Shown here in pieces: positions 36,789 to 44,048 of a stretch of DNA of 64,000 nucleotides. The notes under the pieces are model-generated. The model saw nothing but the letters and a program-made list of their open reading frames with translations. It made no database searches and was not told the DNA's origin. Source of the DNA: Muribaculaceae bacterium (lineage in GTDB: Bacteria; Bacteroidota; Bacteroidia; Bacteroidales; Muribaculaceae); the NCBI GenBank assembly GCA_017629835.1, contig JAGBWK010000017.1, positions 1-64,000 of the forward strand, in the 5' to 3' direction. Each line of letters opens with the position of its first letter. The first letter of the stretch is position 1. A program made the translations under genes and the position numbers.

Positions 36789-37508
36789 TTAGTTTTGTTT
36801 AGTGCGAATGAGCACGTCGTCAATCATACCATATTCTTTGGCTTCTTCGGCAATCATCCAGTAGTCGCGGTCGGAGTCATGCTCTACCTTTTCGTATGGC
36901 TGACCTGAATGGTCGGCGATGATGTTGTAGAGTTCTTTCTTGAGTTTCTGAATTTCACGAGCAGTAATTTCGATATCGGACGCTTGACCCTGAGCGCCAC
37001 CCATTGGCTGATGAATCATCACGCGTGAATGTTTTAGCGCAAAGCGTTTGCCTTTGGCGCCTGCAACGAGCAGCACTGCCGCCATTGAAGCAGCCATACC
37101 GGTGCATATTGTTGATACGTCGCTTGAGATGTATTGCATTGTGTCGTATATGCCAAGGCCAGCATAAACCGAGCCACCGGGTGAGTTGATGTAGATTGAT
37201 ACATCTTTACCGGGGTCAGAGTTGGCAAGGTAGAGCAACTGCGCTTGAATCACGTTGGCTGTGTAGTCGTTAACATCAGTGCCGAGGAAGATGATGCGGT
37301 CCATCATCAAGCGTGAGAACACGTCCATTTGAGCTACGTTGAGTTGGCGCTCTTCGATGATAGTCGGAGAGATGTAGCTTGACGTGATGTTAGGGGTTGA
37401 AACGAGAGTTGACGAAGCTGTTGAATTGGTTGCCGACATGTATTGGTCGAGTGCAAGGCCATTCATTCCAAGGTGCTTCACTGCGTAATTTCTGAAATCT
37501 TTGCTCAT
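36789..37508 (-). CDS. clpP: ATP-dependent Clp protease proteolytic subunit
   Basis: A 239-residue serine protease that assembles into a double heptameric barrel. Catalytic S141 in GMAASM, H166 in MIHQPMGG and the Asp in the HDSDRD stretch (about 211-215) are present. The N-terminal 40 residues, rich in Ser and Thr, are longer than in enterobacteria and may be a propeptide. It is transcribed from a well-formed promoter (37582-37612) and is followed by clpX. Upstream lies an unusual 762-bp gap before tig. Confidence 0.97.
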   Translation of the reverse strand: MSKDFRNYAVKHLGMNGLALDQYMSATNSTASSTLVSTPNITSSYISPTIIEERQLNVAQMDVFSRLMMDRIIFLGTDVNDYTANVIQAQLLYLANSDPGKDVSIYINSPGGSVYAGLGIYDTMQYISSDVSTICTGMAASMAAVLLVAGAKGKRFALKHSRVMIHQPMGGAQGQASDIEITAREIQKLKKELYNIIADHSGQPYEKVEHDSDRDYWMIAEEAKEYGMIDDVLIRTKQN

Positions 37509-37581
37509 ATTTTGTCTTTAAGTCTTAAATTCTTACTAATGTTTAATATCCCTCTTGTCAATTGATTAGGACATACTTATT

Positions 37582-37612
37582 CAAAATTAAGTATTTTTTT
37601 TGAAACTACAAA
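37582..37612 (-). promoter_or_regulatory. Bacteroidetes-type promoter for clpP
   Basis: On the minus strand TTTG (37612 to 37609), a 19-bp spacer and TAATTTTG (37589 to 37582). Expected start near 37577, leader of about 69 nt before clpP. Confidence 0.8.
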
Positions 37613-37740
37613 ATTTATTTTCTTCTTTCGCTACAAAAAATTTATTTTTCGTTTTTTTTTCGATGCAGGCAACAATGTCTGGCTGTAGGGGATGATAGGT
37701 AGCTAAAGCTGACAATAACTTGTCTTATGAATAGGCGTTG

Positions 37741-38086
37741 TTGAGAATTCTCACGGTTTCTCAGTTAATTCTCAATTGCTATTACGTTGGTTAACTGTGC
37801 ATTAAGTGGATTTTCTCATTTTCTCACTGGTGTTAGGATAATAGATGGTTAATATAGGTATAATTATGTTCTTAATACGCTATATATCAATAATATATAT
37901 AATAAATAATATATTATACAATATAAATATATATATCCTATATATTAGATTATTTACAAAGATTGATATTTGCTTTAGATGTTTACTGTTAAGAGGTGCG
38001 TGAGAATTTGAGAAAAACGAGTTAAAGTACTGTTGTATAGTGATATAGGCGATGAGAATAAACTGAGAAAGTGTGAGAATTCTCAC
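37741..38086. repeat. Dyad-symmetric array of twelve TTCTCA/TGAGAA motifs around an A/T-rich core
   Basis: The left arm (37741-37827) and right arm (38000-38086) are inverted copies of one motif layout: a palindrome GAGAATTCTCAC at each outer end, then TTTCTCAGTT, ATTCTCA, a 36-bp spacer, and TTTTCTCAnnTTCTCAC. Hexamers begin at 37742 (reverse), 37748, 37758, 37769, 37813, 37821 and, mirrored, at 38080, 38074, 38064, 38053, 38009 and 38001. Steps of 10, 11, 44 and 8 bp are identical in the two arms. The 36-bp spacers have the same length but unrelated sequence. The 172-bp centre is very A/T-rich, especially 37880-37950. It contains no credible gene. Likely a site for a multimeric DNA-binding protein; identity unknown. 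Confidence 0.8.
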
Positions 38087-38176
38087 GTAATAGATTTGTG
38101 TGGATTATCAGAATGAATAAGGGCGCTGCTCTGCAACGCAGGCTATCAGGGTAGACTAAATTTTTATGGAGGCATA

Positions 38177-38218
38177 AATAGCGAAGCCTCCGAACCGATG
38201 TTCAGAGGCCTCGTTATT
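38177..38218 (-). terminator. Second hairpin after tig
   Basis: AATAGCGAAGCCTC (38177-38190) pairs with GAGGCCTCGTTATT (38205-38218), a 14-bp stem allowing wobble pairs, with a 14-nt loop. Probably the main terminator of tig. Confidence 0.65.
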
Positions 38219-38224
38219 GAGTTG

Positions 38225-38258
38225 CTTAGGGTTTATGCTCTTGCAGAGCAGCCCTAAG
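38225..38258 (-). terminator. First hairpin after tig
   Basis: CTTAGGG (38225-38231) pairs with CCCTAAG (38252-38258), with an inner GCTC/GAGC stem. It starts 12 bp after the tig stop codon. Confidence 0.55.
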
Positions 38259-38270
38259 GTTGGAATGTTA

Positions 38271-39635
38271 TTATTTCTGAGCTTCTTCAGCTACTTTTTT
38301 GAAATCTTCGAGCGACACGGGCTTGATTTCGATGTTAGCCATATTTTTGATAGCGTTGAAGAGTTTGCGGTCGCCAACTTCTTCGATGATGCGTGAGCGA
38401 GAGTTGCGGTCAGAGAGTATGCGGTCAGCATAGCCACCTACAGTTTCATCGTCGAGGTTGTACATGCCAAATTGAGCGAGCTGTTGAGCAGCGATGCTCT
38501 TAGCGTAATTCTTAACATCTTCTTCTTCAATCTTGAAGCCAGCTTGTTCTGCGATGCGTTCTTTGATGAGTTGCCATTTGATTGAAGGAATCATCTTTTC
38601 GAATTCTGCATCGATGTTTTCAGCAGTCAATTCTTCGTTGCGAGCAACGAGCCATTTTTTGAGGAATGTTGCAGGGAGTTCGAAATTGCCGAATTTTTCG
38701 ATGAGTTCTTTTTCAGTAGTGATTTGGAAGAGGTTTTCGCTGTTGGGTGCGAGTTGTGAAGCAACCATACTTTTCACGTTGTTGTGATATTCCTCTTCGG
38801 TAGTTACTTTGTCCTTGCCGAACACTTCATCGTAGAATTCCTGACCATATTCAGCGAGGCGGTTAACGATGATTTCAGCGATAGAGAGTTCGAAATCGCT
38901 CTTAACTTCAGCTGCAACCTCTTTGTCGATGTTGAGCATAGAAGCGAGTTCTGAAGCGTTGCCTTCGCATGAGTTCCATGGGTTGAATACCACTTTGTCG
39001 CCTACTTTTTTGCCTGCAAACTTAGCTTCTTCATCTTTAGCTTTGAAGAGGAATGGAGCTACGATGCCTGAAGCAACTTGGATTGCATCTTCAGCAGTGT
39101 TGACAGTGCCGTCTTCGTTGAGTTGCATCAAAGAGCCTTTCACGAGTGCACGTTCTTCGTATTCTTCGCCTGCTTGCTGTGAGCCGAAGCGTTCGCGGAG
39201 CATTTTGTCCTGCTGGTCGTGCATTTCTTGGCTAACTTCAATGGGGTAGTAGGGGAGAGTAGTAGTCTTGTCGAGAGTGATGTTGAGCTCAGGTGCTACA
39301 CCGATTTCATATTCGAAAGTGTAGTCCTTCATTTCGAGCGAAATTTCCTTAACTTCAACTGGAAGTGGCTCGCCAAGAACGTTGAGTTTGTTTTCTTGAA
39401 TGTAGTTAACTACTGCGTTGTAAACTTCGTTGTTGAGCACATCGCTTTTAACTTGTTTGCCAAAAAGGCGAGTGAGCTGGCCGAGGCTAACGTGTCCTTT
39501 ACGGAAGCCGGGGATGTTGTGTGTGCGGCCGATTTCGCGTAGTTGTTTTTCGATTTTTCCTTGATAGTCGTTTTCTACAACATTAACGATGATTTTGGCG
39601 CTGCCATCATCGAATTTTTCGAGCGTTACGTTCAT
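38271..39635 (-). CDS. tig: Trigger factor
   Basis: A 454-residue ribosome-associated folding chaperone. The N-terminal ribosome-binding domain includes the signature IPGFRKGHVSLGQL near 38-52 (the loop contacting protein L23). Residues 150-240 correspond to the PPIase region, which here lacks clear FKBP active-site features, as in other Bacteroidetes homologues, and the C-terminal substrate-cradle domain follows. It lies upstream of clpP and clpX as in many bacteria, but separated by 762 bp. Its own promoter and a structured leader of about 135 nt lie upstream. Confidence 0.93.
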   Translation of the reverse strand: MNVTLEKFDDGSAKIIVNVVENDYQGKIEKQLREIGRTHNIPGFRKGHVSLGQLTRLFGKQVKSDVLNNEVYNAVVNYIQENKLNVLGEPLPVEVKEISLEMKDYTFEYEIGVAPELNITLDKTTTLPYYPIEVSQEMHDQQDKMLRERFGSQQAGEEYEERALVKGSLMQLNEDGTVNTAEDAIQVASGIVAPFLFKAKDEEAKFAGKKVGDKVVFNPWNSCEGNASELASMLNIDKEVAAEVKSDFELSIAEIIVNRLAEYGQEFYDEVFGKDKVTTEEEYHNNVKSMVASQLAPNSENLFQITTEKELIEKFGNFELPATFLKKWLVARNEELTAENIDAEFEKMIPSIKWQLIKERIAEQAGFKIEEEDVKNYAKSIAAQQLAQFGMYNLDDETVGGYADRILSDRNSRSRIIEEVGDRKLFNAIKNMANIEIKPVSLEDFKKVAEEAQK

Positions 39636-39770
39636 TATTTAATTACGTTTTAGTGTTTCCAATTTTATTCGTGCGTCGGCTAAAACTCAGCTTTGTTATT
39701 AGTGAGGATTCGAGCCCAACGCATCTTTGCATAAATAAAAATGCACCCATAAAGACGCATTTTCAAATTA
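39636..39770 (-). other. Leader of tig with a predicted stem-loop
   Basis: Transcription from the promoter at 39777-39808 gives a leader of about 135 nt. In it, GCATCTT (39721-39727) can pair with AAGACGC (39752-39758, one wobble) and TGCAT (39728-39732) with ATGCA (39741-39745), forming a bulged hairpin near the 5' end. The sequence between 39646 and 39720 shows nothing else I recognise. Confidence 0.45.
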
Positions 39771-39776
39771 AGCATA

Positions 39777-39808
39777 CAAAGTTAACATAAATTCTGCTAT
39801 TTAACAAA
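39777..39808 (-). promoter_or_regulatory. Bacteroidetes-type promoter for tig
   Basis: On the minus strand TTTG (39808 to 39805), a 20-bp spacer and TAACTTTG (39784 to 39777). The stretch from 39809 to 39919, between this and the next promoter, is A/T-rich with no feature I can name. Confidence 0.8.
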
Positions 39809-39919
39809 TTTCAATCCTACGACTTTCGATTTTCTTGTAGCTTAATCCTCAATAAAATAGCGTTTTGCATAAATTTAACTGCAAAATCATAATTTTTTAA
39901 AAAAAATATTGCGAAAAAA

Positions 39920-39951
39920 TTTGGAGATCTCAAGAATGTAATTTACTTTTG
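39920..39951 (+). promoter_or_regulatory. Bacteroidetes-type promoter of the ABC-GntR operon
   Basis: TTTG at 39920-39923, a 20-bp spacer and TACTTTTG at 39944-39951. Expected start near 39957, inside the inverted repeat that follows. Leader about 95 nt. Confidence 0.8.
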
Positions 39952-39952
39952 C

Positions 39953-39976
39953 AGTGTACTAATAAGCTAATACACA
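39953..39976. promoter_or_regulatory. Probable operator of the GntR/YtrA-type regulator
   Basis: AGTGTA, 12 nt, TACACA: an inverted repeat of GTGTA/TACAC lying directly after the -7 box and over the expected start site. As I recall, YtrA-type GntR regulators bind AGTGTA-n13-TACACT, very close to this. The operon it precedes encodes such a regulator, so autorepression is likely. Confidence 0.65.
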
Positions 39977-40051
39977 AAAATTCTTAATCGTTTATTTGCT
40001 ACATACTCTATTTAATATATAAAATTCATAATCAAATTCACATAATATTAT

Positions 40052-40894
40052 ATGTTGACTATTAACAATCTAACATTTCGTTATCCCTATCGCAGCAAGC
40101 CTGCGGTAAATAACGTGTCGCTTGAAATCCTGCCGGGTGGCATTTATGGCTTGCTTGGCGAAAATGGTGTTGGCAAGTCCACGCTATTGTATCTTATTTC
40201 GGGATTGCTCACCCCTAATGAGGGCAATTCTATGCTTTTTGGAGTTGATACTCGTAAGCGTGAGCCTCAAACGCTTAGCGACATTATCCTCGTTCCCGAA
40301 GAATTCAATTTACCCAATATCAGCCTCAGTGAGTATGTCAAAGTAAATGCTCCGTTCTATCCTAATTTCTCGCAAGAGATTCTCGAATTGTGTCTTGATG
40401 AATTTCATCTCGAACGTAATCTTCATTTAGGTCGATTGTCAATGGGGCAGAAGAAGAAAGTTTTCATCGCCTTTGCAATAGCTGCTAATACGAAATTGCT
40501 GCTTATGGACGAGCCAACCAACGGCTTCGATATCCCCGGAAAAGCCGCTTTTCGTGCAATTATGGCACGCACAATGTCGGAAGAGCGAGCTGTAGTTATC
40601 TCTACTCATCAAGTTCAAGATATCAACCTTCTGCTCGACCATGTAATTATAATGGCCAACGACGGCATAGTGCTCAATGCAAGCGTCGGTCAAATCCTTC
40701 AAAAACTTGCATTTAAGGTTACTATTAATCAAGAAGAAATCGAGCAGGCGCTATTTGCTCAACCTTCACTTGCTGGAGCTGTGATTGTGAAGGAGAATAC
40801 CGACGGCATTGAAACAGATATCAATCTCGAATCCCTCTTCCAGCTCGCAGTGTTTAACCGTCCTATTGTTGAACGAATTTTCCAAAATAAGTAG
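40052..40894 (+). CDS. ABC transporter ATP-binding protein (YtrB-like)
   Basis: A 280-residue ABC ATPase. Walker A is GENGVGKST (about 36-44), the signature LSMGQKKKV near 130, Walker B LLLMDEPTNGFD near 150, and the H-loop STHQ near 190. The Q-loop position reads PEE rather than the usual glutamine. About 80 residues follow the nucleotide-binding domain. It is the first gene of an operon with a permease, a GntR regulator and a tiny membrane peptide, an arrangement seen for YtrA-controlled transporters that respond to cell-wall stress. Substrate unknown. Confidence 0.9.
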   Translation: MLTINNLTFRYPYRSKPAVNNVSLEILPGGIYGLLGENGVGKSTLLYLISGLLTPNEGNSMLFGVDTRKREPQTLSDIILVPEEFNLPNISLSEYVKVNAPFYPNFSQEILELCLDEFHLERNLHLGRLSMGQKKKVFIAFAIAANTKLLLMDEPTNGFDIPGKAAFRAIMARTMSEERAVVISTHQVQDINLLLDHVIIMANDGIVLNASVGQILQKLAFKVTINQEEIEQALFAQPSLAGAVIVKENTDGIETDINLESLFQLAVFNRPIVERIFQNK

Positions 40895-40896
40895 TT

Positions 40897-41712
40897 ATGA
40901 ACCAGATATTTTCATTCGATAGATTCAAATTGATGTTCGTCCATGAGTTGCGCTCCAACTGGCGCCTCTATCTTTCGCTTTTTGGACTTTCGCTCGGCAT
41001 ATATTTTGCTATCATACTGTTTTCATCAGTCGCAGCCTACAATGGCGTGAATCGAGCCTTCTCACTCGGATTGATAAGCTATCAAGAAACCTTCGTAGAA
41101 ACGACTTACGAAGAAATGATATTTTACTATATCATACTATTTATAGCTGGATGTGTAGTCGGCTCAAAACTGTTTTCTGGAATGAAAAACAAGCCGTCGG
41201 CTATCAGTACCCTTATGCTTCCGGCAAGCCAATTTGAGAAATTTTTCGTCAACTGGCTTATATGTGTTCCAATTTTCCTTCTTGTTTTTACGGGTGGCTG
41301 CCTGATTGCTGATTACCTAATTTGGGCGATTCTATCGGTAATGTTCCCACATTGTATGGTTCAACCAGTTGGTTTCGATTTAATAATGAATGACAGCAGT
41401 TTCTTCGTGAAGACTATGTACTTCTATTTATGCGTTCAGTCGCTATATGTGCTTGGCGCATCGATTTGGTATCGACGACCTATTGTTACAACAACTCTCG
41501 TTTGTTTGGCTCTTATATTTGCAGCTGTAATTCTTGATGCAATCTTAGCGGTGTATTTAATGACAGATGAAGCTGTACATCGCATGAATAGTTTTGATTT
41601 TTATAGTGAAGACATTCCTCTTATTGCTATATGCTCATTGCTGTTTTGCTTTATTAACTACGCTGTGGCATACTATCGCTTCCGCGAAAATGAAATAATT
41701 CAACGTTGGTAA
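40897..41712 (+). CDS. ABC transporter membrane protein
   Basis: A 271-residue inner-membrane protein with about six hydrophobic segments (near 22-45, 80-100, 125-160, 180-200, 205-225 and 245-260). I recognise no named family from sequence; the role as permease of the upstream ATPase follows from position (2-bp gap), size and topology. The gene ends 4 bp before the GntR regulator. Confidence 0.8.
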   Translation: MNQIFSFDRFKLMFVHELRSNWRLYLSLFGLSLGIYFAIILFSSVAAYNGVNRAFSLGLISYQETFVETTYEEMIFYYIILFIAGCVVGSKLFSGMKNKPSAISTLMLPASQFEKFFVNWLICVPIFLLVFTGGCLIADYLIWAILSVMFPHCMVQPVGFDLIMNDSSFFVKTMYFYLCVQSLYVLGASIWYRRPIVTTTLVCLALIFAAVILDAILAVYLMTDEAVHRMNSFDFYSEDIPLIAICSLLFCFINYAVAYYRFRENEIIQRW

Positions 41713-41716
41713 TACT

Positions 41717-42091
41717 ATGGATTTCAGTAATATAGCTAAGCCTATCTACCTTCAGATAGCCGACCGAATTTGCGACGCAATTTCCGACGGAACATATCCT
41801 CCCGATAGTCGAATACCGTCGGTGCGTGATTATGCAAGTAAGTTTCAAGTGAATCCCAATACGGTTATGCGTTCTTACGAGTATCTCGCCGACGAGGGTG
41901 TTATTTATAATAAACGAGGTTTAGGATTTTTTGCTGCAGCAGATGCTGAGGAGCAAATAGTTCGACTCCACTCTGAAACTTTCTTCAAAAACGAGGTGAA
42001 TTATTTCTACGAGCGACTGAGGAATCTCGGCGTCAGTGCAGGACAGCTCGCTCAATTGTATGATAATTACCTAAAAGAGAATCCAAAATGA
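41717..42091 (+). CDS. GntR-family transcriptional regulator, YtrA subfamily
   Basis: A 124-residue regulator with an N-terminal winged helix (IYLQIADRICDAI, then RIPSVRDYASKFQVNPNTVMRSYEYL split over residues 9-60) and only a short C-terminal tail. This short form without a large effector domain is the YtrA subfamily. It probably represses its own operon through the inverted repeat at 39953-39976. Its stop codon overlaps the next start (ATGA). Confidence 0.92.
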   Translation: MDFSNIAKPIYLQIADRICDAISDGTYPPDSRIPSVRDYASKFQVNPNTVMRSYEYLADEGVIYNKRGLGFFAAADAEEQIVRLHSETFFKNEVNYFYERLRNLGVSAGQLAQLYDNYLKENPK

Positions 42092-42174
42092 AAAAGACAA
42101 CATATATACTCATGGCAATGGTTGCTGCCTTCTTTCTCTATAATATTTTGGCAGTATTATTCTTGTTCGACTGA
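42088..42174 (+). CDS. 28-residue single-pass membrane peptide
   Basis: An ATG at 42088 overlaps the stop of the GntR gene (ATGA, 42088-42091) and opens a 28-codon frame ending with TGA at 42172-42174. The product is MKKTT, then a hydrophobic stretch of about 20 residues with AAFFLYNILAVLFLF, ending in Asp. It has the form of a small membrane protein, and the four-base overlap suggests translational coupling. It may modulate the ABC transporter of the same operon. No family is known to me. Confidence 0.7.
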   Translation: MKKTTYILMAMVAAFFLYNILAVLFLFD

Positions 42175-42225
42175 TAACGTGAAGCTAAACACAAGGTGGT
42201 ATCCAATCGGCTAATCTGTAGGTGG

Positions 42226-43719
42226 TTAACCGACTTTGATGCGGCGAATTTTAATATTAGCCCATGCCATTATCAATGTCATTATTGGGCTTAAATAGTT
42301 GAATACGCAGTAGGGTAGGTAGGCCAATGTTGGCACGCCCAACACGGTTGCTTGTGTAAGTCCGCAGGAATTCCACGGTATCAGTACCGATGTGACTGAA
42401 GTTGAATCCTCAATCGTACGGCTCAATAATAGCTTGTTGAGGTTGTTGCGCTCATACATCGACTTATAGATGTTGGCTGAAATGATAATTGAAAGGAACT
42501 GGTCGCCAGTCGATGCGTTCAATGTGATGCCCGAAGCAACTGTTGCAGCCACAGATGAAGTTGCCGATTTCAGTCGTCGATGCAGCGAATGGGTGATGCG
42601 CGCTATCATTCCACCGCCAATCATTACGCCCCCAAATATTGCAGCGCAGCTCACTAAAAACACCGTCGGCATCATACCCTCGATGCCTCCTGTTACGACC
42701 AACTCATTCAGCATTTCAGAGCCTGTGTCGATTTGTGTGGTGAACAGCATACTGTTGGCTCCTGCAACGATGCTGTCCCACATTGCATCGCTGCCTGCCA
42801 ACGTTGCTACTATCTGTGGTTGAAATATGTACATAGCGGCAAGTCCTGCAAGTGTGCTTGCGCTCAGCGTAACGTAAGAGTTTGAGCGAAAAGCAATCAT
42901 TACAATAGTGACGCAGGGTACAATCAGCAGCCATGGGGTCAAGTTGAATGTCTCGCTTAGACTTTTAGTTAATTCCGATTCGGCTATTATCTCGCTATGA
43001 TTGCCAAAATATCCTGCTAATGTGAATACTATAAGTGTGATAACCATTGTAGGCACGGTTGTCAACATCATATATCGTATGTGGGCAAATAGATTCACTC
43101 CACACGACGACGATGCCAATACGGTTGTGTCGCTCAACGGTGATATTTTGTCGCCAAAGTATGCTCCAGATATTACCGCGCCAGCTACCCAACCCGCTGA
43201 GTAGCCGAGCACCTCGCCGATGCCCATAAATGCTACGCCAATCGTTGCAATAGTAGTCCACGAGCTGCCACCCAATACTGATATAATTGCACAAACAACG
43301 CAAGCGGCTAAAAGAAACGTGTTGGCGTTCAAAACGCTTAGCCCATAGTCGATTAGCAACGGAACTACACCGCTGAGCATCCATGTGGCTGATACTGTAC
43401 CTATCAGTAGTAAAATCGGAATTGAAGGCAATATCTGCTTGGCTGCAGTGTATAAGCCTTTCGCTATTTGAGATGCGCTACAGTGGCTATAGCCGAAAGC
43501 GATTGTTGCGGCAATAAGTGCTGTCGCAATCAATAGCCATGGACCTATTGTCTGCACCGCAAATGCCCCCATTGCAACGACGATGCAAATCATCGAACTG
43601 ATTAACAATCCTATCGGAATGAGCGACATCGCAAGCGTCGGCTCGCGGTAGCTGTTGCGTTTGGAATCCTTGTTGTTGTTGCCCGAATCGGCATTGTGCC
43701 TATTGTTGGTGTTGTTCAA
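42226..43719 (-). CDS. nhaC: NhaC-family sodium/proton antiporter
   Basis: A 497-residue polytopic membrane protein with about 12 hydrophobic segments of the NhaC family. Conserved stretches include GSSWTTIATIGVAFMGIG near 160-177 and GAYFGDKISPLSDTTVLAS near 195-213. The N-terminal 25 residues are Asn/Ser-rich and polar, with unknown role. Such antiporters exchange sodium for protons or, in some members, organic acids. Transcribed alone from its own promoter, divergent to lysC. Confidence 0.9.
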   Translation of the reverse strand: MNNTNNRHNADSGNNNKDSKRNSYREPTLAMSLIPIGLLISSMICIVVAMGAFAVQTIGPWLLIATALIAATIAFGYSHCSASQIAKGLYTAAKQILPSIPILLLIGTVSATWMLSGVVPLLIDYGLSVLNANTFLLAACVVCAIISVLGGSSWTTIATIGVAFMGIGEVLGYSAGWVAGAVISGAYFGDKISPLSDTTVLASSSCGVNLFAHIRYMMLTTVPTMVITLIVFTLAGYFGNHSEIIAESELTKSLSETFNLTPWLLIVPCVTIVMIAFRSNSYVTLSASTLAGLAAMYIFQPQIVATLAGSDAMWDSIVAGANSMLFTTQIDTGSEMLNELVVTGGIEGMMPTVFLVSCAAIFGGVMIGGGMIARITHSLHRRLKSATSSVAATVASGITLNASTGDQFLSIIISANIYKSMYERNNLNKLLLSRTIEDSTSVTSVLIPWNSCGLTQATVLGVPTLAYLPYCVFNYLSPIMTLIMAWANIKIRRIKVG

Positions 43720-43748
43720 TTGCTTACCTGTTTAATGAAAATTGGCTG

Positions 43749-43779
43749 CAAATTTACGGATTTTGAATATGATTTACAA
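43749..43779 (-). promoter_or_regulatory. Bacteroidetes-type promoter for nhaC
   Basis: On the minus strand TTG (43779 to 43777), a 20-bp spacer and TAAATTTG (43756 to 43749); expected leader about 23 nt. Confidence 0.7.
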
Positions 43780-43913
43780 TACGATTTTGTGAATTTTCCT
43801 ATCGTAAAGTTAAGTTTTTGCCCCTCAATCAGTGAGTTATAAGATTTTTTAGCACCCTTTTACTTCATTTTGCCAAAATCAAAAAAACGCTTTAATATTT
43901 CGGCGAAAATTCG

Positions 43914-43921
43914 TAACTTTG
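43914..43921 (+). promoter_or_regulatory. -7 box TAACTTTG of the lysC operon
   Basis: TAACTTTG at 43914-43921; a TTTA rather than TTTG lies 20 bp upstream. Expected start near 43927. Confidence 0.55.
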
Positions 43922-43927
43922 TACAAA

Positions 43928-44048
43928 ATTTTTCCCATAGGTCAATAGCGTGAATCGGCGCATCCAAAACCATTGCAAACAATGCCAATTCACGAAGCCA
44001 CGGGAGTTATTGTTTCATCCGAGCTTGATAGCTCTTAATAGTTTATTA
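43928..44048 (+). other. Structured leader of lysC
   Basis: About 120 nt between the expected start of transcription and the lysC ATG. GTGAATCGGC (43950-43959) pairs with GCCAATTCAC (43984-43993) with one mismatch, enclosing CATTG/CAATG (43971-43984). A second hairpin, GAGCT-TGAT-AGCTC, lies at 44021-44034. The leader is also an open frame in phase with lysC from a GTG at 43950. I do not recognise a known riboswitch class. Confidence 0.45.

Larger units (their letters stand above)
37509..38270. other. 762-bp gap between tig and clpP
   Basis: No convincing gene. From left to right it holds the clpP promoter (37582-37612), a stretch without recognisable features (37613-37740), a 346-bp dyad-symmetric motif array (37741-38086), a further plain stretch (38087-38176), and two hairpins after tig (38177-38258). 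A related inverted repeat brackets the hairpins: AGGGCGCTGCTCTGC at 38120-38134 and GCAGAGCAGCCCT at 38243-38255. Confidence 0.8.

Noticed and set aside
37880-38086. 68-codon frame on the minus strand in the tig-clpP gap
   Set aside because: It is made of A/T-rich low-complexity codons (Ile, Tyr, Asn), overlaps the dyad array completely and has no family resemblance; best explained as chance.
37741-38086. Insertion sequence
   Set aside because: No transposase frame inside and no clear target-site duplication; a MITE remains an alternative noted in the finding.
38099-38107. DnaA box cluster marking oriC
   Set aside because: Only one near match (TGTGGATTA) was found in the gap, which is too little to call an origin.
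39690-39760. tRNA-like T-loop sequence (GATTCGAGCC) before tig
   Set aside because: No acceptor stem or anticodon arm can be formed around it at tRNA distances.
43950-44048. N-terminal extension of LysC from a GTG start
   Set aside because: The extra 33 residues show no aspartate kinase similarity and the DNA forms a stable hairpin; the ATG at 44049 gives the standard N-terminus.
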